NCBI RefSeq assembly: GCF_937958065.1
Contig: NZ_CALFXI010000109.1
Location: forward strand, 101,302-165,301
Length of the DNA: 64,000 bases
From: an uncultured Steroidobacter sp.
GTDB taxonomy: Bacteria > Pseudomonadota > Gammaproteobacteria > Steroidobacterales > Steroidobacteraceae
Direction of reading: 5' to 3'
Positions within the stretch are counted from its first letter, which is position 1, and the number at the start of each line of letters is the position of its first letter. Made by a program: the position numbers and the translations under genes. A model generated the notes under the pieces. That model saw nothing but the letters and a program-made list of their open reading frames with translations. It searched no databases and was not told the DNA's origin. Positions 1 to 9,122 of this stretch are shown here, in pieces.

Positions 1-663
1 GAACTCGGTCATGACCGCCTGCTCGCTGTACGGCATGCCGTTCTTCTGTAAATACCCCGGGCGCATTTGCGTTGTGATCACGCGCAGCGCCGCTCGCCCG
101 GTGCGGGCGGGAGGCGCGAACTGTCGCAGATGCACCGTTTCGTGCCAGCTGCCGACGGACTGCCCCTGCCAGGTCAACTCCGAGCTGGGCGAAACGGGCT
201 TGAACGGAATCGTGCGGGTCTGAGTGCCGGCCGAGAAATCGATCTGTAACGTATCGTCGTTCTGCCAGCTGATGTGCAGACGACCGGGCGAGCGAATGTT
301 GCCCGCGGCACCGTGCGGTCGACACTCCTGCCCGGCCGCTTTGTCGGCGACGAGGTCGAACGCTGCCGCGACCTGACGAGCTGCGTCGTTGACTGGCAAG
401 CTGCCGATGAAATTCTTCGGCGGCATGGTCATGCGTTCCAACCAATCCTCCGTCACCACCGATACCCAATAGCCGGTGAGGTCGAACGGCGCTGCCTCGC
501 GTGCGGACTTCGGCGCCGCCGGCTGACCCGGTGCGCTGCCCGCCGCGGATCCTCTGTTACGATTCTGCGCAGCTGCATCTCCGCTCGGCATCGCGAGCGC
601 CAGCGTCAGCACGCCGACGCTCATGACCATCCAACCAGTGCCGCGAATCGGCATCGAGCTCAT
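1..663 (-). CDS. Secreted DLTG-type hypothetical protein, partial (C-terminus beyond the left edge)
   Basis: About 220 residues are visible; the gene runs off the left edge. The ATG at 663 follows GGAG six bases upstream. The N-terminus has a hydrophobic leader ending in an Ala-rich AAAQN stretch, so export is likely. The mature part begins with FDLTGYWVSVVTEDW, the same 'DLTG-x-W' opening seen in the secreted protein at 1775-2656, so the two are probably distant relatives. I cannot assign a function. It starts 19 bases after the stop of the metallo-beta-lactamase-fold gene and is last visible in that minus-strand operon. Such proteins commonly accompany MBL-fold and TonB genes in soil proteobacteria (general recollection). 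Confidence 0.7.
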   Translation of the reverse strand, partial: MSSMPIRGTGWMVMSVGVLTLALAMPSGDAAAQNRNRGSAAGSAPGQPAAPKSAREAAPFDLTGYWVSVVTEDWLERMTMPPKNFIGSLPVNDAARQVAAAFDLVADKAAGQECRPHGAAGNIRSPGRLHISWQNDDTLQIDFSAGTQTRTIPFKPVSPSSELTWQGQSVGSWHETVHLRQFAPPARTGRAALRVITTQMRPGYLQKNGMPYSEQAVMTEF

Positions 664-682
664 AACAATCTCCGTAATCGAG

Positions 683-1741
683 TCAGGGCGAGGCCGTTGC
701 AGCGTCCGGGCTGGATTTGTCCGTCGTCGCGCGCAGCTCGCGATACACCGCTTCGACGAACTGATCGGTGGTCCAGCCGCGCGGGGCCGTGCCATAGATG
801 CCGTCGTAATCGAGCGTGGGCCGCGCGGCCTTCACCTGCTCGAGCGTCATGCCGCGTTTGATCAGGTCGGCGATGCGATCGCGAACGATCGTGAGCATGT
901 CGCGATAGATGACCACGCTGTATTCGTCCGCGATGGGTCCGTACGCCGGCACGACCAGCGTGCCGCCTTGCGCGTTCATCACCGGCACGGCGAGATCGAT
1001 GATGCGGTTCAGCGCATCGATCGTGCCTTGCAGGCTGCCGCCCCGCTCCTCCGGCTTGATCACGGGATAGCTGTCGGGCGTGAAGATCTCGCCGGCGACG
1101 ATCACGTCCGAGCCCCGGAAGAACACGACGCTGTCGCCGTCGGTCGCGGCCGCCGGGTAATGGATCAGAATCACCGGCTCGCCGTTCATGTGCAGGTCCA
1201 TGGTGCCGGTGAAATAAACATCCGTCGGCCACGCCTGCTCGGGACTGGTCGCGGTACCGATGACGCCGCTCATGCGATTGAGCACGCCCTCGTGTCCCTT
1301 GATCGATGCCACGTCGATCTCGCCGCGGTCGCCGATGAACTTGCCGACCTTGGTCACCGGCAGATTGCCGCCGGCATGATCGGGCAGAAAGCTGGTGTTC
1401 AGGATGATGCGAATCGGCTCGGGCGTGACTTTCCGGATCGCTTCGATCAGCTTCGCGCTGGTCGCCGGCGTCTGGGTATCGACGACGACCACGCCATCGG
1501 GCCCGATCTGGAAGACGGCATGCGCACCGCCACCGGCCGCGCCGATGAGGTATACGTTGCCTTTGACGTGCATCACGTCCAGCTCTCCCGCGAACTCGGC
1601 GGGTTGAGACGTTTTCGCGTTCTTCGCCGCCCGCGCCTTCTGGGCGTGCGCGGGCATTCCGATCATGGCAACCGACAGCATCACCATTGCGGCCAGGTGG
1701 CGCAGTCCGACCGCCGATGCAGGCTTGGTGTTACAACTCAC
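683..1741 (-). CDS. Secreted metallo-beta-lactamase-fold protein with degenerate metal motif
   Basis: 352 aa from a GTG start at 1741, preceded by GGAGCG. A signal peptide (about residues 1-34, ending PAHAQ) predicts a periplasmic protein. The fold is recognisable from the early strands (LDVMHVKGNVYLIGAAGGGAH), the VVVVDTQTP turn, and the loop at 114-125. In active enzymes that loop reads THxHxDHxGG; here it is LNTSFLPDHAGG, so Asp121 and His122 remain but the first two histidines are Ser and Leu/Pro. Metal binding may be altered or lost. The gene lies 33 bases after the upstream secreted protein and 19 before the partial one, so all three look like one operon. Hydrolase activity should not be assumed. 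Confidence 0.8.
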   Translation of the reverse strand: MSCNTKPASAVGLRHLAAMVMLSVAMIGMPAHAQKARAAKNAKTSQPAEFAGELDVMHVKGNVYLIGAAGGGAHAVFQIGPDGVVVVDTQTPATSAKLIEAIRKVTPEPIRIILNTSFLPDHAGGNLPVTKVGKFIGDRGEIDVASIKGHEGVLNRMSGVIGTATSPEQAWPTDVYFTGTMDLHMNGEPVILIHYPAAATDGDSVVFFRGSDVIVAGEIFTPDSYPVIKPEERGGSLQGTIDALNRIIDLAVPVMNAQGGTLVVPAYGPIADEYSVVIYRDMLTIVRDRIADLIKRGMTLEQVKAARPTLDYDGIYGTAPRGWTTDQFVEAVYRELRATTDKSSPDAATASP

Positions 1742-1774
1742 AAATGCGCTCCGTGATCTGACTGGGTGTCGCGC

Positions 1775-2656
1775 TCAGAAGGGATTCGGCGGCTCGCCCC
1801 ACTGGGGCAACTGCGCCGGCAGCAGTTTCTTCAGCTCCAGCTGATATTCCGGATACAGCTGGGCCGCACCGCCGTTGGTGACCTGCGTCGGGAAGCCGGT
1901 CTTGTCGCTGAACTCCTTGAGCATGGGGTTCATGCCGGGAGGCAGCCAGTGCGCGACGAAACCTTGCGGACGCTCCACTTCCACGCGCGCGGCACAGGTG
2001 TATGGATTGATCCACAAGCCGGGCGCCAGCACCCAGTTCCAACTGCGCACGTACGGTTCGGTGAGATAAACGGGATCCTCGACCGCGCTGACCCAGGTCA
2101 GCACGTTGTCGTGGCGGATCAGGAATTCGGTGAGGGTTCCGTTCGCGCTGCGCGGAATGCCGTTGCGGCGGATCCACCCTTCTTTCAGATGAGTGGTCTT
2201 CACCACCAGCGTGTCACCGTCCCACACGCCCGTGGAAAAGCCTTCCCACGTATGCGGCGCGTTCGGCGACGGATGCGGACGCCCGTCGAGCCAGATGGTG
2301 CGCACCGGGTTCATCCACCCGAGCATGATGTGGTACGCGACGACCTTGAATGAGTTCGGATCGGTCGTGGTCCAGATGCGAATGTGCGCCGGGCCGTGCG
2401 GGCCATAGTCGGCTGGATGCGGCGCGCATTGGTGCTCGGGTACCGACCATTTGTTTGCATCCCAGGTCTGGGCGCGCAACAACGCCGCCTCGTTGATCGG
2501 CAGCCCCGTGAAGTCGCCGATGTCGGGTCCGCCGCCGCGATCGAGCCGGTCCTCGTGCATCTTCTGACCCCAGGCTCCGGTGAGGTCGAGTTCCGCCGCT
2601 GCCGGTCCGGCCGCGAGCGCCAGCACCAGCAATCCCCCCGCGATTCTTCTCTGCAT
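1775..2656 (-). CDS. Secreted DLTG-type hypothetical protein
   Basis: 293 aa from the ATG at 2656. An upstream start at 2722 is in frame, but the residues from 2656 (MQRRIAGGLLVLALAAG...) form a standard signal peptide and a GGGATG lies a few bases upstream, so the shorter form is chosen. The mature protein opens with ELDLTGAWGQ, followed by many Trp, Asp and Pro residues (for example GVWDGDTLVVKTTHLKEGW), a pattern common in secreted proteins of unknown role in soil proteobacteria. It is first in the minus-strand operon with the MBL-fold gene and is divergent from the HTH gene at 2784. No catalytic motif is recognised. Confidence 0.75.
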   Translation of the reverse strand: MQRRIAGGLLVLALAAGPAAAELDLTGAWGQKMHEDRLDRGGGPDIGDFTGLPINEAALLRAQTWDANKWSVPEHQCAPHPADYGPHGPAHIRIWTTTDPNSFKVVAYHIMLGWMNPVRTIWLDGRPHPSPNAPHTWEGFSTGVWDGDTLVVKTTHLKEGWIRRNGIPRSANGTLTEFLIRHDNVLTWVSAVEDPVYLTEPYVRSWNWVLAPGLWINPYTCAARVEVERPQGFVAHWLPPGMNPMLKEFSDKTGFPTQVTNGGAAQLYPEYQLELKKLLPAQLPQWGEPPNPF

Positions 2657-2783
2657 AGGATGGGCATCCCACTGTCGTCGTGTCTTGCCGTTGAAACGCA
2701 GCGAGAGCGGCACTGTCGACATTTAATGTCTGCGCCGGGCGCGTGCAACGTTAGAAGATCGACAACACGACAAACTCGCCCGC

Positions 2784-4112
2784 ATGACCGAAGTCGAATC
2801 CATTCAGCACCTGGCCGGGCGCTTGCGCGCCAGCGGCCTGCTCGGCAAGCCTGGCGCGCTGAGCCGGCTGTTCGACTATCTCATCGTCCGCTCCGTGGCC
2901 GGCACACCGCCCAAGGAAATCGAGATCGCGATCGATGTGTTCGGCAAGGACGAATCGTTCGCGGTCGCGCAGGATTCGACGGTGCGCGTCTATGTCCACA
3001 AGCTGCGACGCAAGCTCGAAGAGTTTCATGCGCAAGCGGGACGCGACGCAGCCGTCCGCCTGGTGCTGCCCAAAGGTGAATATCGCATCGTCCTCGAACC
3101 AGTGGAGCCAGCGCCCGCCGAAATCGTCGAGCCAACGGAGCCACCCTCCTCGCGCATCGAGCAACGCGGCTGGTTCAATCTGCGCAACTCGCTGATTGCG
3201 ACGACTGGATGTTTGTTACTCGTCTGCGCCGGCCTGCTCGGCTTCCAGTTGCGCCCCAGCGCACCCGCGAGCGAGCTCGATACGGTGCGTGCCAATCCCA
3301 TCTGGGCGAAGGTGCTGGGCGACGATCGGCCGATCGTCGTGGTCGTGGGTGACTACTACATCTTCGGCGAGACCGATCCGCGCTCCGGCACCGTCAAGCG
3401 CATGGTGCGCGAGTTCTCGATCAACTCGGCCCGCGACCTGGAAGAACAGCTGCAATCCGACCCGCGGCTGACGGGTCGTTACGAAGATCTGGATCTCGCT
3501 TACCTGCCGACTTCAACGGCCTTTGCGATGCGCGACGTGCTCACTACCCTGGCCGCTCCCGGGCAACCCCAACGGCGAGTGCAGATGGTGCTCGCGTCGG
3601 ACCTGACGACCGACATGCTCCGCTCCTCGCACATCATCTATATCGGATACATCAGCGGCATGCGTCAGCTGCAGGAGCTGGCATTCCAGCATTCGCGTCT
3701 GAGCGTGGGTTCGTCCTTCGACGAGCTCGTCGACAGGCGCACCGGCCGGCGTTACGTCAGCCAGGCCGGACGCCTGCCCGAAACCGGGACGACTTATCGC
3801 GACTACGGCTTTTTCTCCAGCTTTCCCGGCCCCACCGGCAATCGCTTCGTGATCATCGCCGGGACACGCGATGTCGCAGTCATGGAAACCGCCGAGGCTT
3901 TGACGCGTGCCTGGCCGCTGGCGCAGCTCGCGCGCACGATTCACACCGAGTCTTTCGAGGCACTGTACGAAGTCGCCGGGCTGAATCGCTCCAATCTCAG
4001 CGGTCGGCTGCTGTTCAGTGCCGCGCTCGGCAGCACGCAACGCCGCCCCACCCAAGACGCGGACACCAATAGTTTCTTCCTGGCGGATCTGAATGATGAG
4101 CACGGTCGTTGA
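2784..4112 (+). CDS. Membrane-anchored winged-helix protein (ToxR/CadC-like architecture)
   Basis: 442 aa. Residues 1-105 resemble a winged-helix DNA-binding domain: FDYLIVRSVAGTPPKEIEIA, then STVRVYVHKLRRKLEEF as a recognition-helix-like region, then a GEYRIVL wing. A Pro/Glu-rich linker leads to one membrane segment near residues 136-155 (SLIATTGCLLLVCAGLLGF). About 285 residues follow outside the cytoplasm, with no recognised fold. This suggests a one-component sensor-regulator that binds DNA inside and senses a signal in the periplasm, which is inference. Its end overlaps the next gene by 20 bases, so it is cotranscribed with the PpiC-like and HupE-like genes. It is divergent from the secreted-protein operon, a possible target. 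Confidence 0.75.
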   Translation: MTEVESIQHLAGRLRASGLLGKPGALSRLFDYLIVRSVAGTPPKEIEIAIDVFGKDESFAVAQDSTVRVYVHKLRRKLEEFHAQAGRDAAVRLVLPKGEYRIVLEPVEPAPAEIVEPTEPPSSRIEQRGWFNLRNSLIATTGCLLLVCAGLLGFQLRPSAPASELDTVRANPIWAKVLGDDRPIVVVVGDYYIFGETDPRSGTVKRMVREFSINSARDLEEQLQSDPRLTGRYEDLDLAYLPTSTAFAMRDVLTTLAAPGQPQRRVQMVLASDLTTDMLRSSHIIYIGYISGMRQLQELAFQHSRLSVGSSFDELVDRRTGRRYVSQAGRLPETGTTYRDYGFFSSFPGPTGNRFVIIAGTRDVAVMETAEALTRAWPLAQLARTIHTESFEALYEVAGLNRSNLSGRLLFSAALGSTQRRPTQDADTNSFFLADLNDEHGR

Positions 4113-5025
4113 AGCGTCCACGGTGGTCGCGCCCGCAGTGAACCATGCGCGCTCGCTCGCCTTCAGTGCGATCGGCGCAATCATCGGATTGTCGATCGCC
4201 GGGTATGGCTTGTTCACGGCCGAGGGCACCTCGACCCGATCGGTGCCTGACGAAGCGGTCGCATTGATCAATGGTCAGCCCATCCTGCGGGGCGACTTCC
4301 GTACTCAGCTGGAGACCCAGACCGGCGAGACGCTCGCGACCAGTGCTCGCGCCACGCAATTGCAAGTGTTGGACGACATGGTGCGCGAAGAGTTGCTCGT
4401 GCAGCGCAGCCTCGAACTGAACTTTGGCGAGACGGACCAGGACGTCCGCAATGCCCTGGTGAATGCGGTCACGCGTCAGATCACGGTGCAAGTGGCTACG
4501 GCGAATCCGACAGAGCAGCAGCTGCGGGCGTTCCATGACCGGAATCCGGGTCGTTTCACCACCGAGGGAAGCATCGAAGTCCGGGATTTCATCGTGAACC
4601 CTGCGTCGGGGCGCAGTGCTGCCGAGAAGATGAAGGCGGCGGTGGCCGCTGCCGAGGCATTGAGAGCGGGATCGCCGGTTCAAAGCGTGATGCGTGACTT
4701 CGATCTGCAGGAACCGGAACGTTACGAACAGGACTATTACTTCGCGGTGAGATATCGGCTCGGCGACGCACTGTTCGAGCGGATTCGCGAGCTTCGTGCG
4801 GGCCAGGTCAGCGAGCCCCAGCAGGTCGGCACCGACATCCACGTGGTGCAAGTCCTCCAGAACGTCATGCCTGAGCCGCTCGGCTTCGAGGCCGCTCGCG
4901 ATCAGGTGCTCTCCCAGTACAAGGATGCCGAGCAAACCCGGCTGATGGATGCAACCATCAAGTTTCTGCGCGGCAAGTCGACCATCGTGATCGCCAGCGA
5001 TTACGCGAGCGACTACCAGCCATGA
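4093..5025 (+). CDS. PpiC/SurA-like peptidyl-prolyl isomerase, membrane anchored
   Basis: 310 aa. A membrane anchor lies near residues 21-41. The following stretch (VALINGQPILRGDFRTQLE ... LDDMVREELLVQRSLEL) is the SurA N-terminal-like chaperone helix bundle that precedes parvulin domains. The parvulin region begins near TTEGSIEVRDFIV but is divergent, so prolyl isomerase activity is uncertain. The likely role is folding or delivery of an envelope protein. Two adjacent ATG codons (4093 and 4096) lie inside the end of the HTH gene, and its stop overlaps the HupE-like start by four bases (ATGA). This tight order suggests it assists one of its two neighbours. Confidence 0.75.
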   Translation: MMSTVVEASTVVAPAVNHARSLAFSAIGAIIGLSIAGYGLFTAEGTSTRSVPDEAVALINGQPILRGDFRTQLETQTGETLATSARATQLQVLDDMVREELLVQRSLELNFGETDQDVRNALVNAVTRQITVQVATANPTEQQLRAFHDRNPGRFTTEGSIEVRDFIVNPASGRSAAEKMKAAVAAAEALRAGSPVQSVMRDFDLQEPERYEQDYYFAVRYRLGDALFERIRELRAGQVSEPQQVGTDIHVVQVLQNVMPEPLGFEAARDQVLSQYKDAEQTRLMDATIKFLRGKSTIVIASDYASDYQP

Positions 5026-6239
5026 TGCGCGTGCTGCGGTCGTGGCTGGTGCTCGCCTGCCTGGCGCTCCAAGCTGGCGGCGCATTCGCGCATACCTTGA
5101 GCGAGAGTCATTCGTCGTGGCAGATCTCGGGCAACACCGTGCGCGTCGAGATGATCGTGCCCGAGCTGGAAGCGAAGCGTTTATCGCCAACCGGGACCGA
5201 TCTGCCGTCGCGAGCCGAATACAGTCGCTACCTAGGCGAGCGACTCTCGGTTCTCAATGACCACGAGCCGTGCGAGCGCACCGCCGGTCCGACACCGTTG
5301 AATGCGGTCCCGGGGTTCCTTCGCGACGAGCTCGAATTCACCTGCCCTGCCAGCGACGATCTCGCGATTCGATCCTCGGTGCTGGTCGACATCGTGCCCT
5401 CGCACACCAATTTCGCGCGCATTCAACTCGATGACCAGGACTTCTTCGAGCAGTTGCTGACCAACGAGCATCGCGAAGCCGAAATCACCGGCGGTGAATC
5501 CCATGGCACGTTGCAGGGGGCCGGCATCCTGAAGTTCATCGAGATGGGCCTGATGCACATCTTCACCGGCATCGATCACATGGCGTTCATGCTCGGGCTG
5601 GTGCTCATTTCCCGTCGCATCAAGGATCTGTTGCTGGTGGTCACCGGCTTCACGCTCGGTCACAGCCTGACACTGGCGCTCGCCGTGACTGGCGTGCTCC
5701 GGCCCGATGCGCAGTTCATCGACGCGCTGGTGGCCCTGACCATCGTGCTGATCGGTGCGGAGAACGTGGGCGATTCGAGCCATCGTCCGTTACCCGTTGC
5801 ACTCGGACTCGGCGGTTTGTTGCTCGCGATGGCCTTCGCGAAACATCTCGGCGTCGGTATCACTCTGCCGACGACGCTGCTCATTGGTGGCGGCATGTTC
5901 GCGGCAGGCTATCTCATGTTCGCCGGGCATTTGCGAGACGCCTCGCGCGCACGTCTGCTGATCACGCTCGTGTTCGGCTTGATTCATGGCTTCGGCTTCG
6001 CGGCGAACCTGTTGGAAATGCGCCTGCCCCCGGAGCGGCTGACCGAGCTGCTGGTGGGATTCAACATCGGCGTGGAGATCGGGCAGCTCGCCGTGGTGCT
6101 CGGCGCATTGGGAATCGCCGCGCTCCTCGTCCGGGTGCGACTGTCCGTGCCGCGAGCCTTGTTCACCGACATCGCCGCCGCCGCTCTGATCGGCCAGGGG
6201 CTGTACTGGTTCCTGGGCCGCACGGTGGCTCTCGGCTAA
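5022..6239 (+). CDS. HupE/UreJ-family membrane protein with exported N-terminal domain
   Basis: 405 aa. A signal peptide (residues 1-23, ending GAFA before HTLSESH) precedes a periplasmic domain of about 140 residues. A HupE/UreJ-like membrane domain begins near residue 165 with EMGLMHIFTGIDHMAFMLGLVL, then GHSLTLALAV and GLIHGFGFA. The conserved His and Asp residues in these helices fit the family, whose members are proposed nickel or cobalt transporters. Many homologues with an extra periplasmic domain have no known role, so metal transport is only suggested. It is last in the HTH/PpiC/HupE operon and overlaps the previous gene by four bases. Confidence 0.8.
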   Translation: MMRVLRSWLVLACLALQAGGAFAHTLSESHSSWQISGNTVRVEMIVPELEAKRLSPTGTDLPSRAEYSRYLGERLSVLNDHEPCERTAGPTPLNAVPGFLRDELEFTCPASDDLAIRSSVLVDIVPSHTNFARIQLDDQDFFEQLLTNEHREAEITGGESHGTLQGAGILKFIEMGLMHIFTGIDHMAFMLGLVLISRRIKDLLLVVTGFTLGHSLTLALAVTGVLRPDAQFIDALVALTIVLIGAENVGDSSHRPLPVALGLGGLLLAMAFAKHLGVGITLPTTLLIGGGMFAAGYLMFAGHLRDASRARLLITLVFGLIHGFGFAANLLEMRLPPERLTELLVGFNIGVEIGQLAVVLGALGIAALLVRVRLSVPRALFTDIAAAALIGQGLYWFLGRTVALG

Positions 6240-6359
6240 CCACCCAACTGCGCACATCCTTCCTTCCGGGCGCTTCATAAGCAGAAGCGGTGCCCGACAT
6301 ACGTCATTTTTATCTCTGCAAAACAAGGAGTTGATGCGTCGTTTTCATCTGCCAAATTG

Positions 6360-6388
6360 TTGACAATTTCATCGGCACTTCCTAGTCT
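6360..6388 (+). promoter_or_regulatory. Candidate sigma-70 promoter for the TonB receptor/CocE operon
   Basis: A perfect TTGACA (6360-6365) is followed by a 17-base spacer and TAGTCT (6383-6388), which matches only three positions of the -10 consensus. It lies about 60 bases upstream of the receptor start, inside the 208-base gap after the HupE-like gene. The position is right but the -10 is weak. Confidence 0.45.
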
Positions 6389-6447
6389 GGGTCGCATCAC
6401 AAACAGTCCGGCACGAGCCGGACACACTCGGACGGCAAGGGGGATCC

Positions 6448-9120
6448 ATGCGACGACGTCCAGCTTTATTCGGTGCTTGTGCACTGGTTGCGGCGACCAC
6501 GGTCACGGCACAGCAGGCGGACACCGGACCGGTCATGGAACAAGTGGTCGTTACGGGCACGAGTATTCGTGGCGTGGCGAGTGCCGGCGCACCGGTGGTC
6601 GCACTGGATCGCGAAGAGCTCGTCGCCACGGGCCTTGCGACCAGCAGCGATCTGGCTCGGGCTCTCCCCCAGGTGCTCAATCTCGGTGCCGATGAAAGCC
6701 GGCTCGGCGGCGCTCAGGACGGCGCGGCGAATGCCACTCGGATTTCCGGCATCAATCTGCGCGGCATCGGCAATGAAGCCACGCTGCTGCTGATCAACGG
6801 CCGACGCCTCGCGCCGGCGGGCGTCATCAAATCGCTGTATGACCCCAACGTCATCGCGTCCGCTGCGATCGAGCGCCTGGAGGTGGTCGTCGATGGCGCC
6901 TCCGCGATCTACGGCTCGGACGCCGTCGCCGGCGTCGTAAACATCATCACGCGCAATGATTTCGAAGGCGCCGAAACCCTGGTGCGCTATGGCGTGGCCG
7001 ACGGCACCAGCCAGAAAATCATCAGCCAGAACTTCGGCTTCACCTGGGACAGCGGCAGCGTGTTCGCCGCATACGAGCACAACGAACGCGATCACCTCTC
7101 CGGCGCCGACCGCGACTTTGCATCGAACGATCGTCGTGCGCGCGGCGGCTCGGACGCACGCCCCACGCTCGCCTCGCCAGGAAACATCGTGGTCGGCACG
7201 ACGCGCTATCCCCTGCCCGCGGGCGCCGGCACTGGACTGGATCCCGCACAACTCACCGCCGGCACCGCGAATCGTTTCGACGAAGGCTCGTTCGCCGATC
7301 TGTTGCCCAATCAGAAACGCGACAGCTTCTTCCTGAATGCGCGCCAGGAATTCGGCAAGCTGGATCTGTGGTATCAAGGCTGGCTCTCGGAGCGCGACTT
7401 CGACGAGCGCGTCGCGCCCGCATCGGGCCAGTTGCGCGTACCGAACACGAACGCCTTCTTCGTCGCGCCCGCCGCGCTCGGCTCGCCGGCGTTCGTCAAC
7501 GTCGAGTATCGTTTTCTCGCCGAGGACTCGGATCCGCGCCTGTCGGGGTACGAGAATGCCCAGCAGAACGCGATCGGAGCAGGCTACGATCTGGGCGGCG
7601 ACTGGCGTATCGAAGGTTATGCAAATTTGAGCAAGAACCGCGGGTTCCAGCGTCGTGGCGCGATCACCAACGGCGCCGCGCTGACGGCCGCCCTGGCGAG
7701 CAGCAACCCGGCGACTGCGTTCAATCCGTTCGGCGATGGCTCGTTCAACGTCACCAACAATCCGGCGCTGGTCGACCTGATCATTGCCAATCGCGACACG
7801 CACGCCACCAGCGAAGCGCGCGATCTGGCGTTGAAGGCCGACGGTCCCTTGTTCTCGCTGCCCGGCGGGGACGTGCGCGTCGCCATCGGCCTGGAACGTC
7901 ATGACAACGAATTCCGGCAGCGGCTCGATGCCAACAACGTGCTGGCCTCCGGCGCGGTCACGACCAAGAACATTCTGAACCGCCGCCACAACACCTCGTT
8001 CTTCGGCGAAGTGTTCGTGCCGGTGGTGAGCGAGGAGCAAGCCATCCCCGGCATTCACAGCTTGAGTGTGTCAGTGGCCGGACGGCGCGAGGAATACTCC
8101 GACTTCGGCTCAACGACCGATCCGAAAGTCGGCGTGATCTGGCGCCCCGTTTCCTCGCTGACGGCACGCGCCACTTATGGCACGTCTTTCCGCGCTCCGT
8201 CGCTCGTGGACACCAGCGAGCAGATCCACAATATCTTCATTCAGAACCTGACCGATCCCGCCGGCGCTGGCGGGATCACTCGCGGCATCTATCACAACGG
8301 CGGTCGCGCCTCCTTGCAGCCCGAAGAGGCGACCACCTGGTCCGTGGGACTGGACTGGGCCCCGACCGGCGCGCAGCAAGGCCTGACCGCATCACTCACC
8401 TACTATGACGTGGACTACACGGACCGCATCGACGTCGTGCTCAACACGGCCCTCACGAATGCAGACGTTTATGGCCCGTACGTGATTCGTCGGCCGCCCG
8501 CCAGCGATGCAGCCGCCACCGCCGCATTCAATGCCCTGGTGCAGTCCTTCCTCAGCAATCCCGACCTGCAGAGCCCCGCGGAGCCCGTCACCAACATCAA
8601 CGCCATCATCGACGGCCGCCGTGCGAATCTCGGCAGCATGAAGCAGCAAGGCATCGATCTGAACCTCGCTTACAGCTTCAGCACCTCGTTCGGCGATTGG
8701 CGCGTGGGCTTCGATGCCGCGAAAATCCTCGACCTGACGCGCTCCATCGCGCCCGGCCTGCCCTACGTCGACGTGCTCGACACGTTCAGCAATCCCGTCG
8801 ATCTGCGCGCCCGCGCATCGGTGGGCTGGCGATTGCACGGCTGGTCGGCGAACGCCTATCTGAACTACGTCGACAGCTATCTCAACACGGCCATCAGCCC
8901 CAATGTCGAGGTGGATAGCTACGAGACCGTCGACGCCTCGGTCGTCTATGACTTCGGCGACGAGCGCGGCGCTCTGAGCGGCGTGAGCCTGTCGGTCAAC
9001 GCTCAGAACCTGCTCGATGAGGATCCGCCGATCGTGTTGAACGGCATCGTGTCCTGGGACAACCAGAACGTGTCGCCGCTCGGCCGTTTCGTTTCTTTCG
9101 TGCTGACCAAGCGCTGGTGA
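6448..9120 (+). CDS. TonB-dependent outer-membrane receptor
   Basis: 890 aa with a short signal peptide (residues 1-21). The plug domain starts with MEQVVVTGTSIRG and continues through NLRGIGNEATLLLINGRRL and VERLEVVVDGASAIYGSDA-like residues, typical of plug domains. The rest is beta-barrel, ending in FVSFVLTKRW with the aromatic C-terminus expected for outer-membrane insertion. The TonB box is close to the mature N-terminus. The secreted CocE-type hydrolase starts at its stop codon, so the pair may import and hydrolyse one ester or amide substrate. The ligand cannot be told from sequence. A candidate promoter is at 6360-6388. Confidence 0.9.
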   Translation: MRRRPALFGACALVAATTVTAQQADTGPVMEQVVVTGTSIRGVASAGAPVVALDREELVATGLATSSDLARALPQVLNLGADESRLGGAQDGAANATRISGINLRGIGNEATLLLINGRRLAPAGVIKSLYDPNVIASAAIERLEVVVDGASAIYGSDAVAGVVNIITRNDFEGAETLVRYGVADGTSQKIISQNFGFTWDSGSVFAAYEHNERDHLSGADRDFASNDRRARGGSDARPTLASPGNIVVGTTRYPLPAGAGTGLDPAQLTAGTANRFDEGSFADLLPNQKRDSFFLNARQEFGKLDLWYQGWLSERDFDERVAPASGQLRVPNTNAFFVAPAALGSPAFVNVEYRFLAEDSDPRLSGYENAQQNAIGAGYDLGGDWRIEGYANLSKNRGFQRRGAITNGAALTAALASSNPATAFNPFGDGSFNVTNNPALVDLIIANRDTHATSEARDLALKADGPLFSLPGGDVRVAIGLERHDNEFRQRLDANNVLASGAVTTKNILNRRHNTSFFGEVFVPVVSEEQAIPGIHSLSVSVAGRREEYSDFGSTTDPKVGVIWRPVSSLTARATYGTSFRAPSLVDTSEQIHNIFIQNLTDPAGAGGITRGIYHNGGRASLQPEEATTWSVGLDWAPTGAQQGLTASLTYYDVDYTDRIDVVLNTALTNADVYGPYVIRRPPASDAAATAAFNALVQSFLSNPDLQSPAEPVTNINAIIDGRRANLGSMKQQGIDLNLAYSFSTSFGDWRVGFDAAKILDLTRSIAPGLPYVDVLDTFSNPVDLRARASVGWRLHGWSANAYLNYVDSYLNTAISPNVEVDSYETVDASVVYDFGDERGALSGVSLSVNAQNLLDEDPPIVLNGIVSWDNQNVSPLGRFVSFVLTKRW

Positions 9121-9122
9121 TC

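Noticed and set aside
6466..8058. A 530-aa minus-strand frame opposite the first TonB receptor
   Set aside because: Antisense to a clear receptor, with no recognisable domain.
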